Assembly (NCBI GenBank): GCA_021647375.1
Contig: JAKIUV010000072.1
Location: forward strand, 1-13,104
Source: Robiginitomaculum sp.
GTDB lineage: Bacteria > Pseudomonadota > Alphaproteobacteria > Caulobacterales > Maricaulaceae
Reading direction: 5' to 3'
DNA length: 13,104 bases
The translations under genes were made by a program, and so were the position numbers. The notes beneath the pieces are model-generated. The model ran no database searches, was not told where the DNA came from, and saw nothing but the letters and a program-made list of their open reading frames with translations. How positions within the stretch are numbered: the first letter of the stretch is position 1; every line of letters begins with the position of its first letter. Of the stretch, positions 1 to 6,056 are shown piece after piece.

Positions 1-722
1 CGCTTGGCGCCAAGGGTGTTGGCTACAAAGTCGCGTCCGCGCCCGTCCCGGTTTCGCCGATCGTACCTGCGGCCATCTTGTTTGACAATGCCAATGGCGG
101 CAACAAAGGTTGGGGCGATACACCGCCTTTCGCCGCGCTCGGCAGGCAAGCTCTGGATAATGCCCAAAGCAGTACGCAGGTAGACTTCAAGCAAGGTAAA
201 GCAGGCGCGGGCTACGGCGCGACGGCGGGCATATATCCAGGCGGGCTTGGCTCGGCGTCCGAAGTGGTCGGAGGCATTACCGTCTCCTCACTCATTGCCG
301 CCAACCCGGTTGGCTCGCCCTATATGCCGAATACGGATTGTTTTTGGGCTTGGGATTGCGAAGTTGGCGGCGAATACGGTGGCCACAAGCCACCGCCGGA
401 TTTTACGCCGTCCCTCGCCCAAGACACTAAATTAGAATTCCTACGCGCTCGCGGAGCCTCTACGGTCATCGGGGTCGTGGCCACTAATGCCGTGCTGACC
501 CATGCAGAGCTGCGCCGCCTCGCCGTCATGGCACAAGACGGTATCGCCCTAGCCGTGCGCCCGTCCCACACCCCCATGGACGGCGATACGCTTTTTGCTA
601 TCAGCACTGAAAAACAACCCATAAACGACCCGCGCGTGGTCACCTTATCCGAACTCGGCGCCGCAGCAGCAAGATGCGTTGCCCGTGCCTTATCAAAAGG
701 CATTTATCTCGCTTCAAATTAA
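1..722 (+). CDS. Family S58 (DmpA/NylC-type) self-processing peptidase, 3' part
   Basis: The frame is open from base 3 to a TAA at 720-722, about 239 residues. The 5' end is outside the window, since the family is usually 330-380 residues long. Family hallmarks seen are a VPAAILFD-NANGGNKGWG stretch (codons from about 63), a glycine-rich GGLGSASEVVGG segment, and RGAST followed by VIGVVATNA. Enzymes of this family (DmpA aminopeptidase, BapA beta-aminopeptidase, NylC nylon oligomer hydrolase) are made as one chain that cuts itself, exposing an N-terminal Ser or Thr nucleophile just before this hydrophobic strand. Here the equivalent site is the Ser-Thr pair encoded at 459-464, and by alignment from memory the Thr (462-464) is the likely nucleophile. 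The substrate cannot be told. A TTG at 78 lies inside the conserved core and is not a credible start. The gene is richer in GC than the genes that follow. Confidence 0.9.
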   Translation, partial: LGAKGVGYKVASAPVPVSPIVPAAILFDNANGGNKGWGDTPPFAALGRQALDNAQSSTQVDFKQGKAGAGYGATAGIYPGGLGSASEVVGGITVSSLIAANPVGSPYMPNTDCFWAWDCEVGGEYGGHKPPPDFTPSLAQDTKLEFLRARGASTVIGVVATNAVLTHAELRRLAVMAQDGIALAVRPSHTPMDGDTLFAISTEKQPINDPRVVTLSELGAAAARCVARALSKGIYLASN

Positions 723-759
723 CAAGATGCAAAGAAATTCTATTTAGTATAAAAGACAC

Positions 760-788
760 TTGCAATTGATGAATAAATCGGGTTTAAC
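760..788 (+). promoter_or_regulatory. Possible promoter of tRNA-Arg
   Basis: TTGCAA (760-765) is followed by 17 bases and then TTTAAC (783-788), a moderate sigma-70-like match. Predicted transcription would start near 795, about 15 bases before the tRNA, through a C-rich discriminator typical of stable-RNA promoters. The -10 matches the consensus at only four of six positions, so the call is weak. Confidence 0.35.
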
Positions 789-809
789 CCGCATCTCGAC
801 TTACGGCAT

Positions 810-886
810 GCACTGGTAGCTCAGTTGGATAGAGTACCTGACTACGAATCAGGGGGTCGGGGGTTCGAATCCTCCCCAGTGCGCCA
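810..886 (+). tRNA. tRNA-Arg (anticodon ACG)
   Basis: A full cloverleaf can be folded by hand. The acceptor stem pairs GCACTGG (810-816) with CCAGTGC (876-882). The D-arm runs from 819 to 835. The anticodon stem pairs CCTGA (837-841) with TCAGG (849-853) around the loop CTACGAA, with anticodon ACG at 844-846. The variable loop is GGGTC, and the T-arm (859-875) carries the TTCGAAT loop. The discriminator base is G883 and CCA is encoded at 884-886. ACG is the arginine anticodon whose first base is normally deaminated to inosine by TadA, so it reads CGU, CGC and CGA. No integrase gene or repeated tRNA end is seen beside it. Confidence 0.97.
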
Positions 887-1087
887 TATCGTTAAAAGCA
901 CGACATTATCTTCTGAAAACATTGTCTTTATTATTTTGTTCCGATATGTCAACAATGTATCATGCAGGTGTTTTCTATGCTTCCTTGCAAACAGGAACAA
1001 CTATAGAAATTTTGCCTTTATGGGCAGGTCGAGGCAATCGGCATATAATTATCAGTTGTGCTCTAATACAGGGTTGAGGTGTGAGGA

Positions 1088-1768
1088 TTATTTAGCACCT
1101 CGTACAAACCGGAAATAATGCGGTGTCCGCCCTTCTCTATACGCTTTCGCCTCATATCGAGTACCGGGCCAGTCTATATAGGGTGTTTGCCAATCGGCAC
1201 AGGTTTTTGCCTGCCAGTTGAAGCCATCGTGCTTCAGTATCCGTACCAACGCCCAATCTACATAAGACGGTATATCGCTGGCAAAATGCAGTTCACCGCC
1301 GGGTTTTAAAATACGGTGAAACTCATTGATTAAATCTTCTTGTATTAAGCGGCGCTTGTAGTGGCGGGGTTTAGGCCACGGATCGGGGTAGAGAATGTCG
1401 ATATGGCTCAAGCTGGAATTTGGTAGGTTTTCCAGGAATTGCCAGACATCACCGTGGTGTAGGCGAATATTGTTTAAGTTAGACCTATCTATGCCAGCAA
1501 GTGCTTTGGCAATACCATTTAAGAAAGGCTCTACACCAATAAAAGCCGTATCTAAATTCTCCGAAGCACGGTGCATGAGGTGCTCTGCACCACCGAAGCC
1601 GACCTCCATTCTTATGCTTTTATACTCCTCTAGCCCTGCGGTTGGGGTTTTTACATCGACGGAAATATTAGCCAATTTAGTATCGACCAGCCTGCTTTGA
1701 TAGGCACTAAGCGGCTTGCCCTTGGCTCGTCCCCATAAGCGGCGACAAGGCTTTGGTCTTGTGTTCAT
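1088..1768 (-). CDS. trmB: tRNA (guanine-N7-)-methyltransferase TrmB
   Basis: Transfers a methyl group from S-adenosylmethionine to N7 of G46 in the tRNA variable loop. The protein is 226 residues long from the chosen ATG. The SAM-binding motif EVGFGGAEH is near residues 55-63, followed by FIGVEPF. The family signature YPDPWPKPRHYKRRL is at about 127-141, and a C-terminal TRYEAKAYREGRTPHYFRF block completes it, so the enzyme is full length. Start: a TTG at 1789 adds seven residues but has no ribosome-binding site, while the ATG at 1766-1768 has GGA seven bases upstream, so I prefer the ATG. It is the last gene of a leftward run after rho and dnaQ, separated from dnaQ by about 130 bp. That gap holds a TATAAT hexamer on the minus strand (1881-1886) without a convincing -35, so it may be read from the operon or on its own. 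Confidence 0.96.
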   Translation of the reverse strand: MNTRPKPCRRLWGRAKGKPLSAYQSRLVDTKLANISVDVKTPTAGLEEYKSIRMEVGFGGAEHLMHRASENLDTAFIGVEPFLNGIAKALAGIDRSNLNNIRLHHGDVWQFLENLPNSSLSHIDILYPDPWPKPRHYKRRLIQEDLINEFHRILKPGGELHFASDIPSYVDWALVRILKHDGFNWQAKTCADWQTPYIDWPGTRYEAKAYREGRTPHYFRFVRGAK

Positions 1769-1897
1769 CGTTTCGTCCAATGGTTTCAAATTAAGCTACG
1801 TTATTTTATCATTCCGCCTGCATACCGAGATGATAATAAAGTGAATTGCTCTTGTCAGTCCGAGTACTTATATAACCCAGATTATACAAGAAATGCT

Positions 1898-2605
1898 CTA
1901 ATTATCCATATAATCAGCTGACCGTTTCCAAATTGCGTTTTCTTTTAAGGTGTTCACGATAAATTTTTCGTGGGTTTTTCGCTCCTCTTCGGTCAATAAA
2001 GGATTTAATGGAGTTGGCCTAGCCCGTACTGCTACAGACACAATTTCCACAACCCGCTTTTCGCTCTCCAAGTCAAAGGATCGCGCCCGGCCACCCTTAA
2101 GCTCAAGATAAACTTTCGCCAATAATTCTGCATCAATTAAAGCCCCATGAGTAGACCGCGAGGCTAAGGATATATCAAACCGTTTACACAATGCATCTAG
2201 CGAGTTGCTGGCACCAGGAAATTTTTGCCGTGCCAAAACCAGAGTGTCAATAAAGCGCTTGCGCGGATACGGGTCGAAATCGGCACGCTCTAACTCCGCA
2301 TTAATAAACCCCCGGTCAAAATCAGCATTGTGCGCCACCATCGGGCTATCTTCAACGAACGCACGAAACTCGTCAGCAATGTCTTTAAACAAAGGTTTAT
2401 CTTTGAGAAATTCTTCTGTCAGACCAGTAATTTCAGTGACCCGCGCAGATATTTCCCGCTGCGGATTTACATGGGCATGCCATGTTTTCCCGGTCGGTAA
2501 AAAATCGATTAATTCAACACAGCCTATTTCAGTTATTCTGTCTTCGCCCCTGGCATCAAATCCTGTAGTTTCTGTATCAAAAGCAATTTCGCGTACACCA
2601 GACAT
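1898..2605 (-). CDS. dnaQ: DNA polymerase III epsilon subunit (DnaQ), 3'-5' proofreading exonuclease
   Basis: Provides the proofreading exonuclease of the replicative polymerase, which removes misinserted 3' nucleotides. The protein has 235 residues and all DEDDh motifs are present: Exo I FDTETTG with D10 and E12, Exo II HNADFDRGF with D95, and Exo III STHGALIDAELLA with H153 and D158. Residue spacing follows E. coli epsilon. The C-terminal 60 residues are the variable, probably polymerase-binding, tail. The ATG lies only 5 bp after the rho stop codon and lacks a clear ribosome-binding site, so it is probably co-transcribed and translationally coupled with rho. In many alphaproteobacteria dnaQ follows coaE. 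Here it sits on the other side of the putative origin, downstream of rho. Confidence 0.95.
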   Translation of the reverse strand: MSGVREIAFDTETTGFDARGEDRITEIGCVELIDFLPTGKTWHAHVNPQREISARVTEITGLTEEFLKDKPLFKDIADEFRAFVEDSPMVAHNADFDRGFINAELERADFDPYPRKRFIDTLVLARQKFPGASNSLDALCKRFDISLASRSTHGALIDAELLAKVYLELKGGRARSFDLESEKRVVEIVSVAVRARPTPLNPLLTEEERKTHEKFIVNTLKENAIWKRSADYMDN

Positions 2606-2610
2606 AGATA

Positions 2611-3924
2611 TTATGTATTCATGCTTTCAAAGAACTCGGCATTATTTTTGTTGTCCCGTAACTTACCGATTAAAAACTCAATAGCATCCATAGTCCCCAT
2701 AGGGTTTAAGATTCGTCGTAAAACATAGGTTTTTTGTAACTCTACTGGCGTAAGTAATAATTCTTCTTTTCGCGTGCCTGACTTTGTTACATCAATCGCT
2801 GGGAATACACGCTTATCAGCAACCTTTCTATCGAGCACAATTTCAGAATTGCCTGTGCCTTTAAATTCTTCGAAAATAACTTCGTCCATACGTGACCCGG
2901 TTTCAATAAGTGCGGTCGCAATAATGGTAAGAGACCCCCCTTCCTCAATATTCCGTGCCGCACCAAAAAAGCGCTTGGGACGTTGCAGGGCATTAGCATC
3001 AACACCACCAGTAAGAACCTTACCAGAGCTTGGTACGACTGTATTATAGGCACGGCCTAACCGGGTGATCGAATCCAGTAAAATGATTACGTCTTTGCCG
3101 TGCTCTGTCAGGCGTTTAGCTTTTTGGATAACCATTTCCGCAACTTGCACATGGCGGGTTGCTGGCTCATCAAAAGTCGAGCTTACCACCTCTCCTTTAA
3201 CGGATCGCTGCATATCAGTGACTTCTTCTGGCCGTTCATCAATCAGTAGAACAATTACATAAACCTCAGGGTGATTAGCCTCTATGGAATGAGCAATGTT
3301 TTGCAAAATAACCGTTTTACCAGTACGCGGCGGCGCTACAATTAAACAGCGCTGGCCTTTACCGATAGGAGATACAATATCAATGACGCGACCAGAAATG
3401 TCTTTCATAGTCGGGTCTTCTATTTCCATAGTGAGGCGGTCATCTGGATATAGCGGTGTCAGATTATCAAAATGAACTTTATTGCGCGCTTGTTCAGGGG
3501 TTTCAAAATTAACAGAATGGACTTTGGTTAAAGCAAAATATTTTTCATCACCCTGAGGGCTTAGAATTTCTCCGGATAGAGTGTCTCCCGTCCGCATTCC
3601 CATCTTCTGGATCAATTTAGAGCTAACATAAATATCGTCCGGGCCGGCCAGATAATTCGCTTCGGGGGAGCGCAAAAAACCAAACCCATCTTGTAATCTT
3701 TCAAGAACACCAGTACCCCAAATTTCAACATCCTGGTCGGCAAGTTCTTTAAGAACTGCGACAAATATTTCTTGCTTGCGCATAGCACCAGCATTTTCAA
3801 TGCCAACTGCTTCGGCAAATTGCACAAGCTCCGCTGGTTTTTTCTTTTTTAGATCATCAAGACCAATTTTAGTAATAGAATCGATATCTATATCTGCAGG
3901 ATCCAGTTTTTTAGTTATATTCAT
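2611..3924 (-). CDS. rho: Transcription termination factor Rho
   Basis: A hexameric RNA-dependent ATPase and helicase that ends transcription at Rho-dependent sites. It is 437 residues, close to the usual alphaproteobacterial length. Domains in order are an N-terminal helical domain (about 18-65), a cold-shock-like RNA-binding domain with GFGFLRS (80-86) and DDIYVS (96-101), and a RecA-type ATPase. The ATPase shows Walker A APPRTGKT (197-204), Walker B VIILLDS (279-285), the Q-loop SSGKVLTGG (299-307) and the R-loop region FKGTGNSEIVLDR (354-366). No residue looks broken. It starts at ATG 3922-3924, with no strong ribosome-binding site in front. A promoter-like pair about 100-135 bp upstream gives a long leader, which fits the known autoregulation of rho in other bacteria. 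It is the first gene of the leftward rho-dnaQ(-trmB) unit and faces away from the putative origin. Confidence 0.99.
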   Translation of the reverse strand: MNITKKLDPADIDIDSITKIGLDDLKKKKPAELVQFAEAVGIENAGAMRKQEIFVAVLKELADQDVEIWGTGVLERLQDGFGFLRSPEANYLAGPDDIYVSSKLIQKMGMRTGDTLSGEILSPQGDEKYFALTKVHSVNFETPEQARNKVHFDNLTPLYPDDRLTMEIEDPTMKDISGRVIDIVSPIGKGQRCLIVAPPRTGKTVILQNIAHSIEANHPEVYVIVLLIDERPEEVTDMQRSVKGEVVSSTFDEPATRHVQVAEMVIQKAKRLTEHGKDVIILLDSITRLGRAYNTVVPSSGKVLTGGVDANALQRPKRFFGAARNIEEGGSLTIIATALIETGSRMDEVIFEEFKGTGNSEIVLDRKVADKRVFPAIDVTKSGTRKEELLLTPVELQKTYVLRRILNPMGTMDAIEFLIGKLRDNKNNAEFFESMNT

Positions 3925-4029
3925 GGTAATACTTTAAATGAAAGTTTGGTGCCGAAAGCACTATACATCAGGACGATGCAATTTTTTGGGAAATGCAAAA
4001 TAGGTTTATTTTGCTATGTAACATCACAT

Positions 4030-4059
4030 TATATACGCCGCTTACTGTTTATTGGTCAA
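4030..4059 (-). promoter_or_regulatory. Predicted rho promoter
   Basis: On the minus strand TTGACC (4054-4059) is followed after 18 bases by TATATA (4030-4035), which overlaps TATAAT at 4028-4033. Transcription would begin near 4022 and leave a leader of about 100 nt before rho. This is the best sigma-70-like match in the rho half of the spacer. Confidence 0.5.
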
Positions 4060-4137
4060 GAAAAAAAGATTGTATTTTCATTTGTACCAACAGACGGTAA
4101 TTTAAAACCACAAAACAATTTACCGAATAGAAAACTG

Positions 4138-4153
4138 AAAACCTGAAGGTTTT
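4138..4153. repeat. Short inverted repeat in the origin region
   Basis: AAAACC and GGTTTT form a 6-bp stem around TGAA. The right arm runs into TTTTACACA (4150-4158), a DnaA-box-like sequence with one mismatch to TTATNCACA. The stem is AT-rich and short, so it may be chance. On neither strand does it look like a functional terminator. Confidence 0.35.
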
Positions 4154-4249
4154 ACACATCCTTTCTTCCCTCTTTTTTTATTTATATAAATAGGGATTGA
4201 AGTAGGGCCTGTGCGTATGTGAAGAAAATTAAGGATTTGGTAAGATTTC

Positions 4250-4264
4250 TTAATATTCACTTAA
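4250..4264. promoter_or_regulatory. CtrA box in putative oriC
   Basis: TTAA (4250-4253), seven bases TATTCAC, then TTAA (4261-4264) is an exact match to the full CtrA consensus TTAA-N7-TTAA. It lies 1 bp from a DnaA-box-like ATATACACA (4266-4274). In Caulobacter, CtrA bound at such sites in the origin blocks replication in the swarmer cell. The same role here is inferred. Confidence 0.6.
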
Positions 4265-4375
4265 TATATACACAATACAAATACGGCGAAATTCGAATAG
4301 GAATAAGTAGATAAAATAAATTCAATAACATCATATAAATACACACTAAAAAATCATATGCTGGAGCAAAATAAC

Positions 4376-4384
4376 TTATCCACA
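4376..4384 (+). promoter_or_regulatory. Consensus DnaA box
   Basis: TTATCCACA is an exact match to the high-affinity box bound by the initiator DnaA. It sits roughly in the middle of the AT-rich spacer and is followed by CCCC and then an AT-rich run, which would suit local unwinding. Confidence 0.8.
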
Positions 4385-4439
4385 ATAATCCCCATAATAG
4401 TAATTCTTTTTGCCCATATGTTATTAACCTGTTAGAAAC

Positions 4440-4468
4440 TTGGATAATTATGTACTGAATTCTAATAT
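4440..4468 (+). promoter_or_regulatory. Predicted ppsR operon promoter
   Basis: TTGGAT (4440-4445), a 17-base spacer, then TAATAT (4463-4468) gives a good sigma-70-like promoter facing ppsR. Transcription would start near 4475. The inverted DnaA box at 4490-4498 and the palindrome at 4508-4524 would then lie within the ppsR 5' leader. Confidence 0.6.
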
Positions 4469-4489
4469 ACGGAGTTTTTGTATACGTCT

Positions 4490-4498
4490 TGTGTATAA
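4490..4498 (-). promoter_or_regulatory. DnaA box, inverted
   Basis: TGTGTATAA is the reverse of TTATACACA, matching the relaxed consensus TTATNCACA. It lies just downstream of the predicted ppsR promoter start and could serve origin function, autoregulation of the operon, or both. Confidence 0.6.
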
Positions 4499-4507
4499 AG
4501 TGGAAAT

Positions 4508-4524
4508 AATCCACGCGGTGGATT
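4508..4524. repeat. Perfect short palindrome in the ppsR leader
   Basis: AATCCAC (4508-4514) and GTGGATT (4518-4524) are perfect inverted arms around GCG. The arms resemble degenerate DnaA boxes pointing toward each other, and the site could also be a repressor operator. It ends 17 bases before the ppsR start codon. Confidence 0.6.
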
Positions 4525-4541
4525 TTTGATCTGGAAGTGTG

Positions 4542-5414
4542 ATGAACGACATAGAAAATAAACCCGTGGCAAAAACAATTGAACCGATCCGCGATATATA
4601 CTTCCATGTACATTTGGTATCGGATTCCACTGGCGAAACTTTGGTCGGTACGTCCCGGGCTAGCTGTGCGCAATATCAACACGGCTTGGCAGTTGAACAT
4701 TTGCACGCTCTTGTTAGGTCGGAACAACAACTGGAAAAAGCTTTGGTTTCAATTGAGGGCTATCCGGGTGTTGTGTTTTATACGCTCGTTAATCCAGAAC
4801 GCCGCAATAAATTGGAAACCCGTTGTTCGGAACTTAATATTCCCGCAGTGTCAATTCTTGATCCGGCTCTGGCAACTCTGGGGCGGTATCTTGGCGCACC
4901 AATGAGTTCAGAAATAGGCGCGCAGCGGACAATGGGCACAGAGTATTTCTCGCGGATCAGTGCGCTAGACTTTGCTATGAGCCATGATGACGGACAAAAT
5001 TTGGACGGTCTCGCTAATGCAGATATTGTTTTGTTGGGTATCAGCCGGACATCAAAAACACCGACCTGTATATATTTGGCCAACCGGGGTTTTAAGGCTG
5101 GAAACTTTCCGCTCGTGCCTGGGGCACCAATACCAGAACAAATCCTGGCGCTTAAACCCAGCTCTGTAAAATCTCCACTGGTGGTCGGATTAATCTCAAG
5201 CCCTGACAGAATAGTACAAATTCGCCGCAACAGAATAACATCCCTTGGCGATAACCCAAATACCCAATATGTTGATAAACAAATGGTGCGTAGCGAAATG
5301 ACTACGGCCAAGCGGTTATTTGCAAGAAACAATTGGCCTGTGGTGGATGTAACGCGCAGATCTATAGAAGAAACGGCAGCGCGGATAATAAACCTGTACC
5401 AAGATAGGCGGTAA
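4542..5414 (+). CDS. ppsR: PEP synthase / pyruvate,phosphate dikinase regulatory protein (DUF299)
   Basis: A bifunctional serine/threonine kinase and pyrophosphorylase. It inactivates PEP synthase or PPDK by ADP-dependent phosphorylation of a threonine and restores activity by phosphorolysis. The protein is 290 residues, the usual family size. The N-terminal LVSDSTGETL (about 25-34) and the P-loop-like GISRTSKTP (166-174) are clear, as is LVPGAPIP (191-198). The target enzyme is not in the window, so PpsR versus PPDK-regulator specificity stays open. Start: GTG (4539) and ATG (4542) are adjacent, and GGAAG (4533-4537) fits the ATG better. Its homologue is the gene bordering oriC in Caulobacter and Rickettsia. 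It leads the ppsR-maf-aroE-coaE run, with maf starting 2 bp after its stop. Confidence 0.96.
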   Translation: MNDIENKPVAKTIEPIRDIYFHVHLVSDSTGETLVGTSRASCAQYQHGLAVEHLHALVRSEQQLEKALVSIEGYPGVVFYTLVNPERRNKLETRCSELNIPAVSILDPALATLGRYLGAPMSSEIGAQRTMGTEYFSRISALDFAMSHDDGQNLDGLANADIVLLGISRTSKTPTCIYLANRGFKAGNFPLVPGAPIPEQILALKPSSVKSPLVVGLISSPDRIVQIRRNRITSLGDNPNTQYVDKQMVRSEMTTAKRLFARNNWPVVDVTRRSIEETAARIINLYQDRR

Positions 5415-5416
5415 TT

Positions 5417-6028
5417 ATGGTATCAGATCAGAATCCGCCCAAAATAATTTTAGCATCGGCCAGCGCTATCCGGGCAGAAATTTTAACGAATGCAGGGATT
5501 AAGTTTTCCGTAAGCCCGAGCTTTGTTAATGAGGCTAAAATTAAGGAACAGAGTTTGAGACAAGGCCTAAAAATTCCTGAGTTGGTGGAAAAACTAGCTT
5601 TGGAAAAAGCCGCAGCTTTGGTATTGGGCAACGACGAAATAATCATAGGTGCCGACCAGATTTTGGAGTTTGGCGGCTCGGTATATGACAAGCCAAAGTC
5701 TGTAGATGAAGCCCGAACACGCCTCTTGGAGATGCGAGGCCAGGAGCACCGCTTAGTTGGTGCCGTATGTATTTTACAAAAAGGACATAAACCTTGGTGT
5801 TACATCAGCACAACAAAACTTCTTATGCGCAATTTCAGTGACGATTTCTTAAAGGATTACCTTGCACAAGAGAGAGAGGCTCTACTCACATGTGTTGGCG
5901 CTTATAAATTCGAGGGCAGAGGCGCCTTGCTATTTGATAAAGTCGAGGGAGATTTTTTCTCTATTCTTGGCTTGTCTTTGCTGCCGCTACTCGCTGAATT
6001 AAGGCGGCGAAATGCGGTGGTAGCGTAA
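5417..6028 (+). CDS. maf: Maf-family nucleoside triphosphate pyrophosphatase
   Basis: Maf proteins hydrolyse nucleoside triphosphates, often modified or non-canonical ones, to the monophosphate, which keeps them out of nucleic acids. The protein has 203 residues. The phosphate-binding ILASASAIR segment is at 11-19. IIGADQIL (77-83) carries the conserved acidic residue D80, followed by YDKPKS (90-95), VGAYKFEGRG (160-169) and FSILGLSLLPLL (181-192). Two positions are off consensus: SASAIR instead of SxSPRR, and GLSL instead of GLPL. The overall pattern seems closer to the YceF (m7GTP) type than to dTTP/UTP-type Maf, but I would not assign a substrate. AGGCGG (5406-5411) in the end of ppsR serves as ribosome-binding site. 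Confidence 0.94.
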   Translation: MVSDQNPPKIILASASAIRAEILTNAGIKFSVSPSFVNEAKIKEQSLRQGLKIPELVEKLALEKAAALVLGNDEIIIGADQILEFGGSVYDKPKSVDEARTRLLEMRGQEHRLVGAVCILQKGHKPWCYISTTKLLMRNFSDDFLKDYLAQEREALLTCVGAYKFEGRGALLFDKVEGDFFSILGLSLLPLLAELRRRNAVVA

Positions 6029-6056
6029 ATGAAAACCGGATGCAGGATTTAATAGT

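Larger units (their letters stand above)
3925..4541. other. Putative chromosomal replication origin (oriC)
   Basis: This divergent spacer between rho and ppsR contains no credible gene and is very AT-rich. A hand count gives about 79% A+T over 4241-4340. It holds a perfect DnaA box TTATCCACA (4376-4384), an inverted match to TTATNCACA (4490-4498), two boxes with one mismatch (4150-4158 and 4266-4274), and a perfect CtrA box (4250-4264). In Caulobacter and Rickettsia the origin is mapped next to the ppsR homologue (DUF299), with maf, aroE and coaE following, as they do here. In those genomes hemE, not rho, is the other neighbour. Genes on both sides point outward. I infer oriC from motifs and gene order. 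Genome-wide GC skew would be the test. Confidence 0.7.

Noticed and set aside
810..886. tRNA as an integration site for a mobile element
   Set aside because: No integrase, direct repeat of the tRNA 3' end or foreign gene block is present in the window.
887..1087. Isolated TATAAT (1044-1049, plus) and TTGACA-like minus-strand hexamer in the spacer between tRNA-Arg and trmB
   Set aside because: Neither hexamer has a partner at proper spacing. No gene, clear terminator or repeat is seen in these 200 bases, apart from a weak GAGGTG/CACCTC pair (1076-1101) with a 14-base loop.
825..1118. 97-codon open frame covering the tRNA
   Set aside because: Its first part is the tRNA-Arg sequence itself and the rest has no coding character.
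1806..1836. TTATCAT/ATGATAA inverted repeat between trmB and dnaQ
   Set aside because: The seven pairs are nearly all A-T with a 17-base loop and no T tract, so it is not a credible terminator.
3946..4146. 66-codon open frame on the plus strand upstream of rho
   Set aside because: No ribosome-binding site or recognisable protein signal. It lies across the predicted rho promoter and origin motifs.
4257..4730. 157-codon open frame on the minus strand crossing the origin spacer
   Set aside because: Its composition is that of AT-rich non-coding DNA, it overlaps the certain start of ppsR, and the product has no recognisable domain.
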